Translations under genes and position numbers: made by a program
The notes under the pieces: model-generated
Told to the model about the DNA's origin: nothing
Database searches by the model: none
Seen by the model: only the letters and a program-made list of their open reading frames with translations
DNA from: Acidimicrobiales bacterium
GTDB lineage: Bacteria; Actinomycetota; Acidimicrobiia; Acidimicrobiales; Iamiaceae
Assembly: GCA_025463365.1 (NCBI GenBank)
Contig: JAOBWM010000062.1
Span: 1 to 44,091 of the forward strand
DNA length: 44,091 nt
Reading direction: 5' to 3'
Shown here: one piece after another, positions 7,730-15,673 of the stretch
Numbering within the stretch: the first letter of the stretch is position 1
Layout of the letters: every line of letters begins with the position of its first letter

Positions 7730-8764
7730 TCAGGTGGCAGGTGCTGGATCGCCGGCGGTGGTCGAGCCCGAGGCGCCCGCATCGACATCCGCCGCCGTCT
7801 CCGATGCCGGCGCGGCCGGCGGGTTCCGGCTCCCCGGCGCCTGGGGCCCGGGCCAGCCCGGATCGGGGCCGGCGGCCTTCGGGTGGGCGTGGCGGCGGCG
7901 CCACTGCCGACGGAGCCACCACCCGAGCACCACGAGCGGCAGGAACGGCAGGGCGAACGCGGCTGCGGCCACGAGCACGAGCACGATGTTGCCGAGGGTG
8001 ACCGCCCCAGATCGCAGCGCTTCGACGAAGCCTGGGAGATCCTTCGACACGGTCGCCTTGTCGGACTCGGTGAAGGTGACCCGGATGGTGGCCAGGTCAA
8101 CCTGATCCTCGACGACCTGGAGCTCGCCTTCGAGCTGCTCGATCTGCGTCTCGCGCTGGGTGAGGCGGTCCTCGATCGTGATCACGTTCTGCACGACCTC
8201 GGCCTTGGCCAGCAACTCTCGCAGCCGGTCGGCGCTGATCTGCGCGTTCTTCAGGCGGGACCTGAGGTCGACCACCTTGTCGGTGACATCGTCGGAGTCG
8301 ACCCGCCGGGCCTGCACCGTGCCGAGCTTGGCGAGCTGGTCGACCACCGCGTCGAAGCGGTCGCTCGGGACGCGCAGGGTGGAACTGATCTCCTTGGCAC
8401 CCTCGAGGTCTGCGTCCTGCTTGGCGAGGTAACCGCCGGCGGCATCGGCGAACCCTCGGGCCCGGACGGCGGCCTTCGGCGCGTCGGGCACCCGGACGGT
8501 CAGGCTGCCCGTGTAGACGACATCCCGGTTCGCTTGCGCCTGCACACCCACGTCTCGCCCGGTGGACCGGGCCCCGCCCGGCAGGGCGCTGGCCGCGGCG
8601 CCCGACTGGACGCTGGACTCGGCGCTGGCGCCCCCGCCCGATCCGCCGTCGACCCGGCTGCCCACCGTGTTGAACTTCGAGCCGCCACCGTGGCTGCACG
8701 CCACCGCCCCCGACCCCAGCACGACGACCGCCGCCAATGCCCATGCCCACCGCCGATTCCGCAT
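7730..8764 (-). CDS. DUF4349-domain membrane lipoprotein
   Basis: A 344-residue protein. The N terminus is a lipoprotein signal peptide (basic MRNRRWAWALAA, a hydrophobic stretch, then AVACS as the lipobox), followed by a Gly/Ser-rich linker. The DUF4349 region has the VVYTGSLTVRVPDA strand, a DAVVDQLAKLG segment, the VDLRSRLKNAQ coiled coil and the ETQIEQLEGELQVVEDQVDLATIRVTF ending. A transmembrane helix (about IVLVLVAAAAFALPFLPLVVL) follows, then a basic, Pro-rich cytoplasmic tail. It therefore seems tethered to the membrane twice. Function of DUF4349 is unknown. An inner ATG at 8764 is preferred to a longer start 11 codons upstream because it places the charged n-region next to the hydrophobic core. 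Confidence 0.85.
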   Translation of the reverse strand: MRNRRWAWALAAVVVLGSGAVACSHGGGSKFNTVGSRVDGGSGGGASAESSVQSGAAASALPGGARSTGRDVGVQAQANRDVVYTGSLTVRVPDAPKAAVRARGFADAAGGYLAKQDADLEGAKEISSTLRVPSDRFDAVVDQLAKLGTVQARRVDSDDVTDKVVDLRSRLKNAQISADRLRELLAKAEVVQNVITIEDRLTQRETQIEQLEGELQVVEDQVDLATIRVTFTESDKATVSKDLPGFVEALRSGAVTLGNIVLVLVAAAAFALPFLPLVVLGWWLRRQWRRRHAHPKAAGPDPGWPGPQAPGSRNPPAAPASETAADVDAGASGSTTAGDPAPAT

Positions 8765-8791
8765 TCCCCCAGGATAGGGCACTGTGGCCGA

Positions 8792-8818
8792 CGTCACATG
8801 TCACCCGAGCATGTGACG
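8792..8818. promoter_or_regulatory. 9-bp inverted repeat between lysC and the DUF4349 gene
   Basis: CGTCACATG and CATGTGACG are perfect inverse copies separated by 9 bases, between the stop of lysC and the start of the DUF4349 lipoprotein gene (both minus strand). It could be an operator or a weak terminator/attenuating hairpin; the sequence does not decide. Confidence 0.4.
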
Positions 8819-8850
8819 CAACGGCATGCGGGCGACGGGTCGGGGACCGG

Positions 8851-10071
8851 TCAGCGGGTGAGGTCGTCGAGCCCGAACGCGCTGTGGAGCACGGTCACGG
8901 CCCGGTCGCACTGCTCCCCGGCCACGACGCAGGAGATGCGGATGGCCGAGGTGGAGATCATCTCGATGTTGATGTCGTTGGCCGCCAGCGTCTCGAACAC
9001 CGTCGCGGCCACGCCGGGGTGGGACTTCATGCCCGCCCCGACGAGGGAGACCTTGGCGATCGACGCATCTGAGGTGACGCCGTTGGCGCCGATGTCCGAC
9101 GCGAGCCCCTCGGTGATGGCGACGCTCGTCGGCAGGTCCTCGGAGGGGACCGTGAAGGAGATGTCGGTGATCCCGGCCTCCGACACGTTCTGCACGATCA
9201 TGTCGACGTTGACCCCCGCCGACGCGAGCGCCCGGAACACCTTGGCGGCAACGCCGGGCTGGTCGGGGACGCCGGCCAAGGTGATCTTGGCTTCGGAGGC
9301 ATCGCCGATGACCCCCGACACGATGGCCTGCTCCATGTCTGGCTCCTCTTCGATGATCCACGTGCCGGGTTCCCAGGTGAAGGCCGAGCGCACGTGCAAC
9401 GGCACCCGGTGGGTGCGGGCGAACTCCACGGCCCGCATGGCCGGCTTCGGACAGCCGGCCGCGCACATCTCGAGCATCTCGTCGAAGGAGATGCGATTGA
9501 TCCGCCGGGCCACCGGGACCACCCGGGGATCGGTGGTGAACACGCCGGACACGTCGGTGTAGAGCTCGCACACGCCGTCGAGCGCCTCGGCCAGCGCCAC
9601 CGCGGTGGTGTCGGAGCCACCCCGTCCGAGGAAGGTGACGTCGCGGTTGCTCGACACGCCCTGGGCCCCGCCGACCACCGGCACCCGTCCGGCATCGACG
9701 GCCTCGCGCACGCGCTCGGCCCGCACCTCGACGATCTTGGCGTTCATGTGGTTGGTGTCGGTGATGAACCCGGCCTGGGAACCGGTGAAGGAGTCCGCCG
9801 GGACGCCGAGGTCGTGCAACGCCATGCACAGCAGGGCTGTGGCCTTGCGCTCGCCGGCGGTGATGAGCATGTCCATCTCGCGCCCCGGACGGGTCTTGGA
9901 GACCTGGCTCGCCAGGTGCAGGAGCTCGTCGGTCTCCTTGCCCATGGCGGACACCACGACGACGACCTGGTCGCCGCGTCGGCGCGTGCGGGCGACGTGG
10001 TCGGCCACCTCACGGATGCGCTCCGGGTCGGCGACCGACGTACCTCCGAACTTCTGCACGACGAGACCCAC
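8851..10071 (-). CDS. lysC: Aspartate kinase
   Basis: A 406-residue enzyme that phosphorylates aspartate with ATP, the entry step of the aspartate family pathway. The N terminus begins with VVQKFGGTSVAD (kinase ATP/substrate motif); VVVSAMGKETDEL follows, with FLGRGGSDTTAVALA and ELYTDVSGVFTTDPRVV in the middle, and two C-terminal ACT domains (IGDASEAKITLAGVPDQPG; VSLVGAGMKSHPGVAATVFE), which give feedback control by lysine and/or threonine in this family. The GTG start is deduced because KFGGTS must be near residue 7. In many actinobacteria an internal start inside lysC also yields a separate regulatory subunit; the second half here has several candidate starts, but none is clearly distinguishable. 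Asd lies downstream. Confidence 0.97.
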   Translation of the reverse strand: MGLVVQKFGGTSVADPERIREVADHVARTRRRGDQVVVVVSAMGKETDELLHLASQVSKTRPGREMDMLITAGERKATALLCMALHDLGVPADSFTGSQAGFITDTNHMNAKIVEVRAERVREAVDAGRVPVVGGAQGVSSNRDVTFLGRGGSDTTAVALAEALDGVCELYTDVSGVFTTDPRVVPVARRINRISFDEMLEMCAAGCPKPAMRAVEFARTHRVPLHVRSAFTWEPGTWIIEEEPDMEQAIVSGVIGDASEAKITLAGVPDQPGVAAKVFRALASAGVNVDMIVQNVSEAGITDISFTVPSEDLPTSVAITEGLASDIGANGVTSDASIAKVSLVGAGMKSHPGVAATVFETLAANDINIEMISTSAIRISCVVAGEQCDRAVTVLHSAFGLDDLTR

Positions 10072-10134
10072 GGCGGGGCACGGTACCGGAGCCCTTCCCA
10101 GCGCCCCAACCAGGATCAGCGGGGTCGCGACGGG

Positions 10135-10719
10135 TCAGGGACCGCGGAGCGGGTCGGCAGGGATCTCCGGCCCGTCGACCATGACGCCCCACGAGCGCAG
10201 CTGGGCCACGCCGGTGGGGATGTCGCCGCCGACGAGCGTGCAGAGGGCCTTCAGATCGTCGTGGCGGAGCGACAGGACCCGACCGTTGAAGTCGCCACGG
10301 GACTCGATGATCGATTGCACGAACCGCCGGATCGGAGCGGCAGGGTCGATCCGGCTCAGCGCGGCCAGGTCGAGCACGATCTTGCGACGCTCTGCGGCCT
10401 GATCGACCGGGAGCGGCTCGCCCAACAGGACGGCGACGGGCACCTTGTAGAAGTCAGCCAGGGACTTCAGCCGCGGGAGCGAGAGCGTGCGGAAGCCCCG
10501 CTCGTAGGCCCCGATGGCCGAGGCACTCCAACGGCCCGAGGACCGGGATTCGACCTCGGCCAGCGACAGGCCCTGCGCCTGGCGGATCGCACGGAGCCGC
10601 TGGCCCACTGACGCGCTGAACGCCTTGTCTTCGGCATCGGAAACCTCGAAGCCCTCGCGATCCTCGGAACCCTCGACGAGGTCATCGGTTGGGAGGTCCA
10701 CGTCGTCCACACCGATCAT
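10135..10719 (-). CDS. bldD: BldD-type transcription regulator with c-di-GMP-binding signature
   Basis: A 194-residue regulator. Residues about 35-100 are a Xre-type helix-turn-helix (VGQRLRAIRQAQGLSLAEVE, SSGRWSASAIGAYERG). Residues about 105-170 form the C-terminal domain. It contains RGDFNGRVLSLRHDD: Arg141-Gly-Asp143, eight residues, then Arg152-x-x-Asp155. This is the RXD-X8-RXXD arrangement known to bind a tetrameric c-di-GMP in Streptomyces BldD, where it drives dimerisation and repression of sporulation genes. Compared with Streptomyces BldD it has an extra acidic N terminus of about 30 residues. It precedes lysC on the same strand. The start is ATG 10719. Target genes are unknown. 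Confidence 0.85.
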   Translation of the reverse strand: MIGVDDVDLPTDDLVEGSEDREGFEVSDAEDKAFSASVGQRLRAIRQAQGLSLAEVESRSSGRWSASAIGAYERGFRTLSLPRLKSLADFYKVPVAVLLGEPLPVDQAAERRKIVLDLAALSRIDPAAPIRRFVQSIIESRGDFNGRVLSLRHDDLKALCTLVGGDIPTGVAQLRSWGVMVDGPEIPADPLRGP

Positions 10720-10881
10720 TCTTGCCGGTCAGGTCCGGCCGTGGGGACCCGAAGGCCACGCGGCGCGTTCGCGCCCGTACCTGGCGAGCGCACCGACGGG
10801 CGGTCGGTCCGTCTGTGCCCGTCGGCCTTGCCGATCCGCGCGCCAAGCACCCGGAACAGCGCGGGATAGATTCTCGGCCCC

Positions 10882-11709
10882 ATGGGGACCGAGAAGCGCG
10901 AACGTCAGAAAGCCCAGCGAGCGGCACGGATCGAGGCCGAGCGGGCCGCCGAGGCCAGGGCCGCCCGCATCCGAACGATCCGCAACATGGTGCTGGCCGG
11001 GGTGGCCATCGTCGCGGTGATCTTCCTGATGTCGATGTTGTCGAGCTGCTCGAGCTCATCGAGCGACGGCGCTACCACCGCATCCACGGGTGCCACGGCG
11101 TCCTCAACCACCGGCGATGCCAAGGGATGCCCGCCGAAGGACGGCGCGACCACCCCCAAGCTCGACTTCACGAAGGCGCCCCCCACCTGCACGAGCGCCT
11201 CGAAGACCTACGCGGCCGTGATCACGACGACGGAGGGCTCGGTCACCGTGGCGCTCGACACCACGAAGACCCCGAAGACGGTCAACAACTTCGTGTTCCT
11301 CGCCCGCTGGGGCTACTTCGACGACACCAACCTGTTCCGCACCGAAGCGGCCACCGGCATCATCCAGGGCGGGTCACCCCACACCAACGACAACAGCGAT
11401 CCCGGGCCCGGGTACACGATCAAGGACGAGGGCGTCCCCTTCCCGTCCTCGGCGTACTCCGCCGGCGCGCTGGCGATGGCCAACTCCGGCCCGAACAGCG
11501 CCGCTGGCCAGTTCTTCCTCCTGGCCAACGACGGCGGCCGCTACCTCGGCGACGCGGCCCAGGTCGGGACCGGAGCGGGCAGCTACGCCGTCTTCGGCAA
11601 GGTCACCAAGGGTCTCGACGTGCTGGTCAAGATCTCCAAGCTGGACGATGGCAGCAGCGCCCCCACCAAGGACGTGAAGATCCAGACGGTGAAGATCACC
11701 GAGTCCTAA
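10882..11709 (+). CDS. Membrane-anchored cyclophilin-type peptidyl-prolyl isomerase
   Basis: A 275-residue protein with a highly charged N-terminal helix (about residues 5-32), one membrane helix (about 36-54), a Ser/Thr/Gly/Ala-rich linker and a cyclophilin domain from about 108. The domain has VTVALDTTKTPKTVNNFVF, LFRTEAATGIIQGG (Arg153 is the catalytic arginine equivalent) and GALAMANSGPNSAAGQFFLL (Gln210). It isomerises prolyl bonds in exported proteins, on the outer face of the membrane. Chaperone roles of such anchored cyclophilins are known in actinobacteria. The stop TAA (11707-11709) overlaps the stop of the converging peptidase gene by three bases. The C-terminal QTVKITES is typical. 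Confidence 0.92.
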   Translation: MGTEKRERQKAQRAARIEAERAAEARAARIRTIRNMVLAGVAIVAVIFLMSMLSSCSSSSSDGATTASTGATASSTTGDAKGCPPKDGATTPKLDFTKAPPTCTSASKTYAAVITTTEGSVTVALDTTKTPKTVNNFVFLARWGYFDDTNLFRTEAATGIIQGGSPHTNDNSDPGPGYTIKDEGVPFPSSAYSAGALAMANSGPNSAAGQFFLLANDGGRYLGDAAQVGTGAGSYAVFGKVTKGLDVLVKISKLDDGSSAPTKDVKIQTVKITES

Positions 11710-12371
11710 GCAGGCAGGGCGGAGAGGTCGGCGGGGTCGCCGCCGAGGAAGACCACGACCTGGCCGGCCCCTTCGACCCGCCACGCGCCCTCCGGGCTGC
11801 GGATCAGCGCGGTCGACTCGTCGATGCCGGCCAGCACGAGCCGCGCCGGGCTCATCTTGCGTGTGCGATGGGCGGCATCCTCGGACCAGGCGTTGTGCGC
11901 GGGGATGACCGCGAGGCCTTCGAGCAAGCCGAGGCCGAGAGTGAAGGCGCCGCCGCGCGGGTCGACCATCGGGTCGCACATCACCATCGCTCCGGCCGAC
12001 GACCCCGCCAGCACCGCCCCTCCCTGCCAGGCCGACCGCAGGGCATCCCAGACCGGCGTGTCCTTCAGCACCGACCGCACGTGCATCGGCGAGCCGCCCA
12101 CCAGGTACGTGAACGGCGACGACGCCACGACCGCAGCGTTGGCCTCCGAGAGGGCATCGGGCCGGCCGAGCACATCGAGGCCCCGGGCCTTCACCCCGAG
12201 CCCCTCGAACCAGGTCACGGCCTGGTCGACCAGCCGTTGCGGGTGCTCGTAGGCGGCGCCGGTGGGCAGCACGAGCACCTCAGATGCACCGCTCGCCTCG
12301 AGCAGACCCGCATCGAACGAACAGCCCTCGGCGAACTCGCCTCCACCGACCAACGCCAAGTGACCCGACAT
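11706..12371 (-). CDS. Peptidase S51 family (cyanophycinase/dipeptidase E-like)
   Basis: A 221-residue Rossmann-like protein of the S51 serine peptidase family. It has LALVGGGEF at the start, VLVLPTGAAYEH, the LVGGSPMHVRSVL stretch, and the nucleophile elbow AGSSAGAMV with Ser125. His159 in AVIPAHNAW is a candidate catalytic histidine. Family members cleave dipeptides with N-terminal Asp (PepE) or cyanophycin beta-Asp-Arg. The substrate cannot be assigned; no cyanophycin synthetase is seen. It has no signal peptide, so it is probably cytoplasmic. It converges head-on with the cyclophilin gene; their stop codons overlap. Confidence 0.85.
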   Translation of the reverse strand: MSGHLALVGGGEFAEGCSFDAGLLEASGASEVLVLPTGAAYEHPQRLVDQAVTWFEGLGVKARGLDVLGRPDALSEANAAVVASSPFTYLVGGSPMHVRSVLKDTPVWDALRSAWQGGAVLAGSSAGAMVMCDPMVDPRGGAFTLGLGLLEGLAVIPAHNAWSEDAAHRTRKMSPARLVLAGIDESTALIRSPEGAWRVEGAGQVVVFLGGDPADLSALPA

Positions 12372-12469
12372 CCGCCCGACCCTACCCAGGTGACCCGGCC
12401 AGCCGATCGAGCAGGCGCCTCGAGCGCGAGTTGGGCCGGTTTGCGAACCGGTCAGTAGCTTGGCCCGCC

Positions 12470-13327
12470 ATGACGATCAAGCGTGTGGGAATCCTCGGTT
12501 CGGGGATCATGGGTTCGGGCATCGCCGAGGTGGCGGCCAAGACCGGTCACGACGTGGTGCTCCGGTCCCGGAAGCAGGAGACCGCCGACGCCATGGTGGC
12601 GTCGCTCACCAAGTCCCTCGCCAAGCAGGTGGACCGCGGGAAGCTGAGCGAGGAGGAGCGTGACGCCGTCCTCGGCCGGGTCACCGCCACCAGCCACATC
12701 GGCGCCCTCGCCGACTGCGACCTCGTGATCGAGTCGGTCGTGGAGGACATGGCCGTGAAGACGGCTCTGTTCGCCGAGCTCGACGGCATCGTCAAGGACG
12801 ACGCGATCCTCGCCACCAACACCTCGACCCTGTCGGTCATCGACATGGCGGTCGCCACCGGTCGCCCCGACAAGGTCGTCGGCGTCCACTTCTTCAACCC
12901 CGCCCCGATGATGTCGCTCGTCGAGATCGTCCGGCCGCTGACCGCCTCCGACGAGACGGTTGCCACCGTCACCGAGTTCGCCCGCACGTGCGGCAAGGAC
13001 CCGGTCGAGGTCAAGGACCGCGCCGGCTTCATCGTCAACGCCCTCCTGTTCCCGTACCTCAACAACGCGGTGCGGATGCTGGAGAACGGCACCGCCAGCC
13101 GCGACGACATCGACACCGCCATGAAGGGCGGCTGCAACTTCCCGATGGGCCCCCTCGCCCTGCTCGACCTCGTCGGCCTCGACACGTCGCTCTCGATCCT
13201 CGATGCGCTCTACGACGAGTTCCGCGACCCGAACTACGCCGCCGTCCCGGCCTTGCGCCGGATGGTCACCGCCGGCCAGCTGGGCCGCAAGTCAGGCCTC
13301 GGGTTCTACGACTACGCCAAGAAGTAG
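12470..13327 (+). CDS. hbd: 3-hydroxybutyryl-CoA dehydrogenase
   Basis: A 285-residue enzyme that interconverts 3-hydroxybutyryl-CoA and acetoacetyl-CoA with NAD(P). The Rossmann motif GILGSGIMGSGIAEVAA starts at residue 7, NTSTLSV is the substrate-contacting loop, HFFNPAPMMSLVEIV contains the catalytic His140, and KDRAGFIVNALLFPYLNNAVRMLE starts the helical C-terminal domain; KSGLGFYDY closes it. It is a single-domain HBD, without an enoyl-CoA hydratase fusion. The first Met with a Rossmann strand right behind it is ATG 12470; an earlier start overlaps the S51 gene. It would work in short-chain beta-oxidation or in the ethylmalonyl-CoA route, with meaA further along. Confidence 0.95.
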   Translation: MTIKRVGILGSGIMGSGIAEVAAKTGHDVVLRSRKQETADAMVASLTKSLAKQVDRGKLSEEERDAVLGRVTATSHIGALADCDLVIESVVEDMAVKTALFAELDGIVKDDAILATNTSTLSVIDMAVATGRPDKVVGVHFFNPAPMMSLVEIVRPLTASDETVATVTEFARTCGKDPVEVKDRAGFIVNALLFPYLNNAVRMLENGTASRDDIDTAMKGGCNFPMGPLALLDLVGLDTSLSILDALYDEFRDPNYAAVPALRRMVTAGQLGRKSGLGFYDYAKK

Positions 13328-13371
13328 CCACCTGGTCGGCGCCGCCCGGCCACGAACGTCCGCAGACCGCG

Positions 13372-13402
13372 AAGGAGCCCCGGCTGATGGCCGGGGCTCC
13401 TT
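13372..13402. terminator. Strong hairpin between convergent genes
   Basis: AAGGAGCCCCGGC and GCCGGGGCTCCTT form a perfect 13-bp stem around the loop TGATG. It sits between the stop of the hbd gene and the stop of the converging repeat-protein gene, so it probably terminates transcription from either side. Confidence 0.85.
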
Positions 13403-13455
13403 GCGTTCACGAGCAGGGGTTCGGCGCCGAAGGCAGTCGAGCGCGGTCGGTCGAC

Positions 13456-14622
13456 TCAGCCGGGTCCCCACCAAAGGGCGCTGTTCGTGGAACCGGAACC
13501 GATCCAGAAGATGTCGTTGTGGCCGTCACCATCGAAGTCACCGGTGACGGGCTTGCGCGCCGCACCCATGTCGGTGTTGTTGGACAGCTCGGTGTAGTCC
13601 CAGGTCCCCGGTTCCCCCTGCGGGAGCCAGAAGTGGTCCTCGCCGGAGGGCGACCACCACAGGATCGGCTCGTCGGGCACGGTGAACTCGTCGGTGATCG
13701 GGGTGTAGCCCGCGCTCATGCCCACCCCATGTGGGGTGAACGTGCGGGTGTCGGGATCGGTCAGCCACACCGAATCGTTGCCACCCGGCGCATACCAGAA
13801 GATGTCTTGCACGCCGTAGCCGTCGAAGTAGCCGACGAACGGTTGGTAGGTACCACCGACCGCGTACGCCTTGGGCGTGAAGTGTCCCGTCCCGTCACCA
13901 CGCCACAACGAATCGGGCGACGAGCCTGGGGCGTACCAGAAGATGTCGAGCGTGGAGTCGGTGCTGCCGCCTGTCGCCGGATCCGGGGTGAAGGCGCCGA
14001 CCAGCGGCTGGTAGGTGCCAGAGACCGACTCGGGGATCGACGTGAAGTTGCCCGCCGCGGTGGCCTTCCACAGCGAATCGCTCGCCGAACCGGGGGCGTA
14101 CCAGAAGATGTCGTCACGGTGCTTGCCGTCCGCTGAGGCGAAGTCGCCGACGATCGGCTTGTACGTGCCGTTCACCGACTTCGCGATGCTGACGACGGTC
14201 GCCTCGTTGGTGAAGATCCACAGGTAGTCGGTGGCCTTGCCGGGCGCATACCAGAAGATGTCCGCGGCCCCGTCGCCGTCGAAGTCCCCCACGAGCGGCG
14301 TGTAGGTGCTCTTGACCTGGATCGCCGCCCCGACGGCCCCGATGAAGCTCGAACGCTGGCCGCCGATCAGCATCAGGTCGGTGCCCGAGCCCGGCCGGTA
14401 GACGAACAGGTCGTCGGCGCCGTCCCCGGTGAAGTCGCCGACGAGGGGCGTGAACGGCGCCGCCAGCTCGCTGTCGGCAGGCCGCGAGGTCTCGGTGAAG
14501 AACGCGAGCGGCGAGGCCGCGGCATGGCTGGTCACGAGGGCGATGGCCAGCGCGGGGATCGCGACGAGCAGGCCGTGCAACCGGCGTCGCGCACGGGCGA
14601 TCGGGGGACCTGTGACGCGCAT
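13456..14622 (-). CDS. Secreted FG-GAP/VCBS-type repeat protein
   Basis: A 388-residue protein. The N terminus is a signal peptide (RARRRLHG, a long hydrophobic core, then cleavage near SHAAASPLA). The rest consists of about seven repeats of roughly 50 residues starting near 57, 107, 154, 203, 258, 306 and 356. Each repeat has a core like YxPLVGDFDGDGAADIFWYAPG, with the DxDxDG calcium-binding loop of FG-GAP/integrin-alpha propellers best kept in the first two and last copies and degenerate in the middle ones. This predicts a seven-bladed beta-propeller outside the cell. Possible roles are adhesion, ligand binding or a sugar/matrix protein. ATG 14622 is preferred because GGAGGAGG lies just upstream. 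Confidence 0.9.
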   Translation of the reverse strand: MRVTGPPIARARRRLHGLLVAIPALAIALVTSHAAASPLAFFTETSRPADSELAAPFTPLVGDFTGDGADDLFVYRPGSGTDLMLIGGQRSSFIGAVGAAIQVKSTYTPLVGDFDGDGAADIFWYAPGKATDYLWIFTNEATVVSIAKSVNGTYKPIVGDFASADGKHRDDIFWYAPGSASDSLWKATAAGNFTSIPESVSGTYQPLVGAFTPDPATGGSTDSTLDIFWYAPGSSPDSLWRGDGTGHFTPKAYAVGGTYQPFVGYFDGYGVQDIFWYAPGGNDSVWLTDPDTRTFTPHGVGMSAGYTPITDEFTVPDEPILWWSPSGEDHFWLPQGEPGTWDYTELSNNTDMGAARKPVTGDFDGDGHNDIFWIGSGSTNSALWWGPG

Positions 14623-14740
14623 GGGGAGCCTCCTCCGGGCCCGGACCCGCCCGAGCGCCAGAGACCTGTCTACCGGGAACAGGAGGTCAGCGCGGCGAAC
14701 GAGCGCGGCGCGCCGCCGTCGGTGCGAGACTTCGACGCCC

Positions 14741-15439
14741 ATGGATTCCCGCCATCAGCCGCTGCGCCACGGCCCCATCGAGCCGCCGCCATCGCGCTGG
14801 GACCTGCCGCACCCGTCTGGCGCCGACGAGTCCGGCATCGTCGGCATCGGGGCCGACCTCGAGCCGGGGACGGTCCTGGCGGCGTACCGGTCCGGCCTGT
14901 TCCCGATGCCGCTCCAACGTCCCCGCGCCCTGGCGTGGTGGTCTCCGGATCCGCGTGGGGTCATGCCGCTCGGCGGGTTGCGCGTGAGCCGGTCGCTCCG
15001 CAAGGCCTGCGCCTCGTTCGAGATCCGCGTGGACACCGCATTCGACGAGGTGATCGAGTCGTGTGCCGATCCGCGCCGCCCACACGGCTGGATCGACTGG
15101 CCCATCAAGGAGGCCTACCGCCGGCTCAACCGTCTCGGGTGGGCGCACAGCGTCGAGGCCTGGACGCCCGATGGCGTCCTGGCCGGAGGGCTCTACGGCG
15201 TCGCCGTCGGTGGCCTGTTCGCCGGCGAGTCCATGTTCCACCGTCAGACCGACGCCTCCAAGGTGGCCCTCGTCGGCCTGGTCGAACGCCTGCGCGACGA
15301 AGGAGCCGTGCTGCTCGACGTGCAGTGGACGACCGACCACCTCGTATCCCTCGGTGCCGTCGACATCGCTCGCAACGAGTACCTCGGGCGGCTGACCGAC
15401 GCCCTCTCGCGCCGGCTCCCCGAGTCGTTCGGCGGCTGA
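14741..15439 (+). CDS. aat: Leucyl/phenylalanyl-tRNA-protein transferase
   Basis: A 232-residue enzyme that attaches Leu or Phe from its aminoacyl-tRNA to N-terminal Lys/Arg of proteins, marking them for ClpAP/ClpS under the bacterial N-end rule. Typical blocks are VGIGADLEPGTVLAAYRSGLFPM, AWWSPDPRGVMPL, HGWIDWPIKEAYRRLN, VGGLFAGESMFHR and LLDVQW. Length agrees with the family. It is divergent from the propeller gene with 118 bases between starts. The first residues are unusually Pro/Arg-rich. A strong hairpin follows at 15608-15649. Confidence 0.96.
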   Translation: MDSRHQPLRHGPIEPPPSRWDLPHPSGADESGIVGIGADLEPGTVLAAYRSGLFPMPLQRPRALAWWSPDPRGVMPLGGLRVSRSLRKACASFEIRVDTAFDEVIESCADPRRPHGWIDWPIKEAYRRLNRLGWAHSVEAWTPDGVLAGGLYGVAVGGLFAGESMFHRQTDASKVALVGLVERLRDEGAVLLDVQWTTDHLVSLGAVDIARNEYLGRLTDALSRRLPESFGG

Positions 15440-15607
15440 TCCCGGCCGCCGGCCACCGCCGGAGTCGATGCGAAAATGGGAGTCGCCGTTCGGCCTTGGG
15501 CCCGATGCGAAGAATCCCCGAGAGGTTGCGTCATGGGATCGGGGCGAGCGGGTTGTGACGGGACGTCGCCCACGCTGGATGCCCGCCCGCCTTCGGCGTG
15601 GCGACCC

Positions 15608-15649
15608 GGTCCCCCCTCCCGTCCTCCCCGCAGGACAGGAGGGGGGACC
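15608..15649. terminator. Long hairpin between convergent aat and Sir2 genes
   Basis: An 18-base arm starting GGTCCCCCCTCC and its inverse ending GGAGGGGGGACC pair at 17 of 18 positions around a 6-base CCCCGC loop. It lies 24 bases from the end of the minus-strand Sir2 gene. It probably terminates both genes. The rest of 15440-15607 shows no gene. Confidence 0.85.
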
Positions 15650-15673
15650 CCTTTCAGGGCCCGATCGCCCGGC

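Noticed and set aside
10072-10134. Possible lysine riboswitch upstream of lysC.
   Set aside because: Only 63 bases separate lysC from the upstream gene, too short for a lysine riboswitch, and no matching structure is seen.
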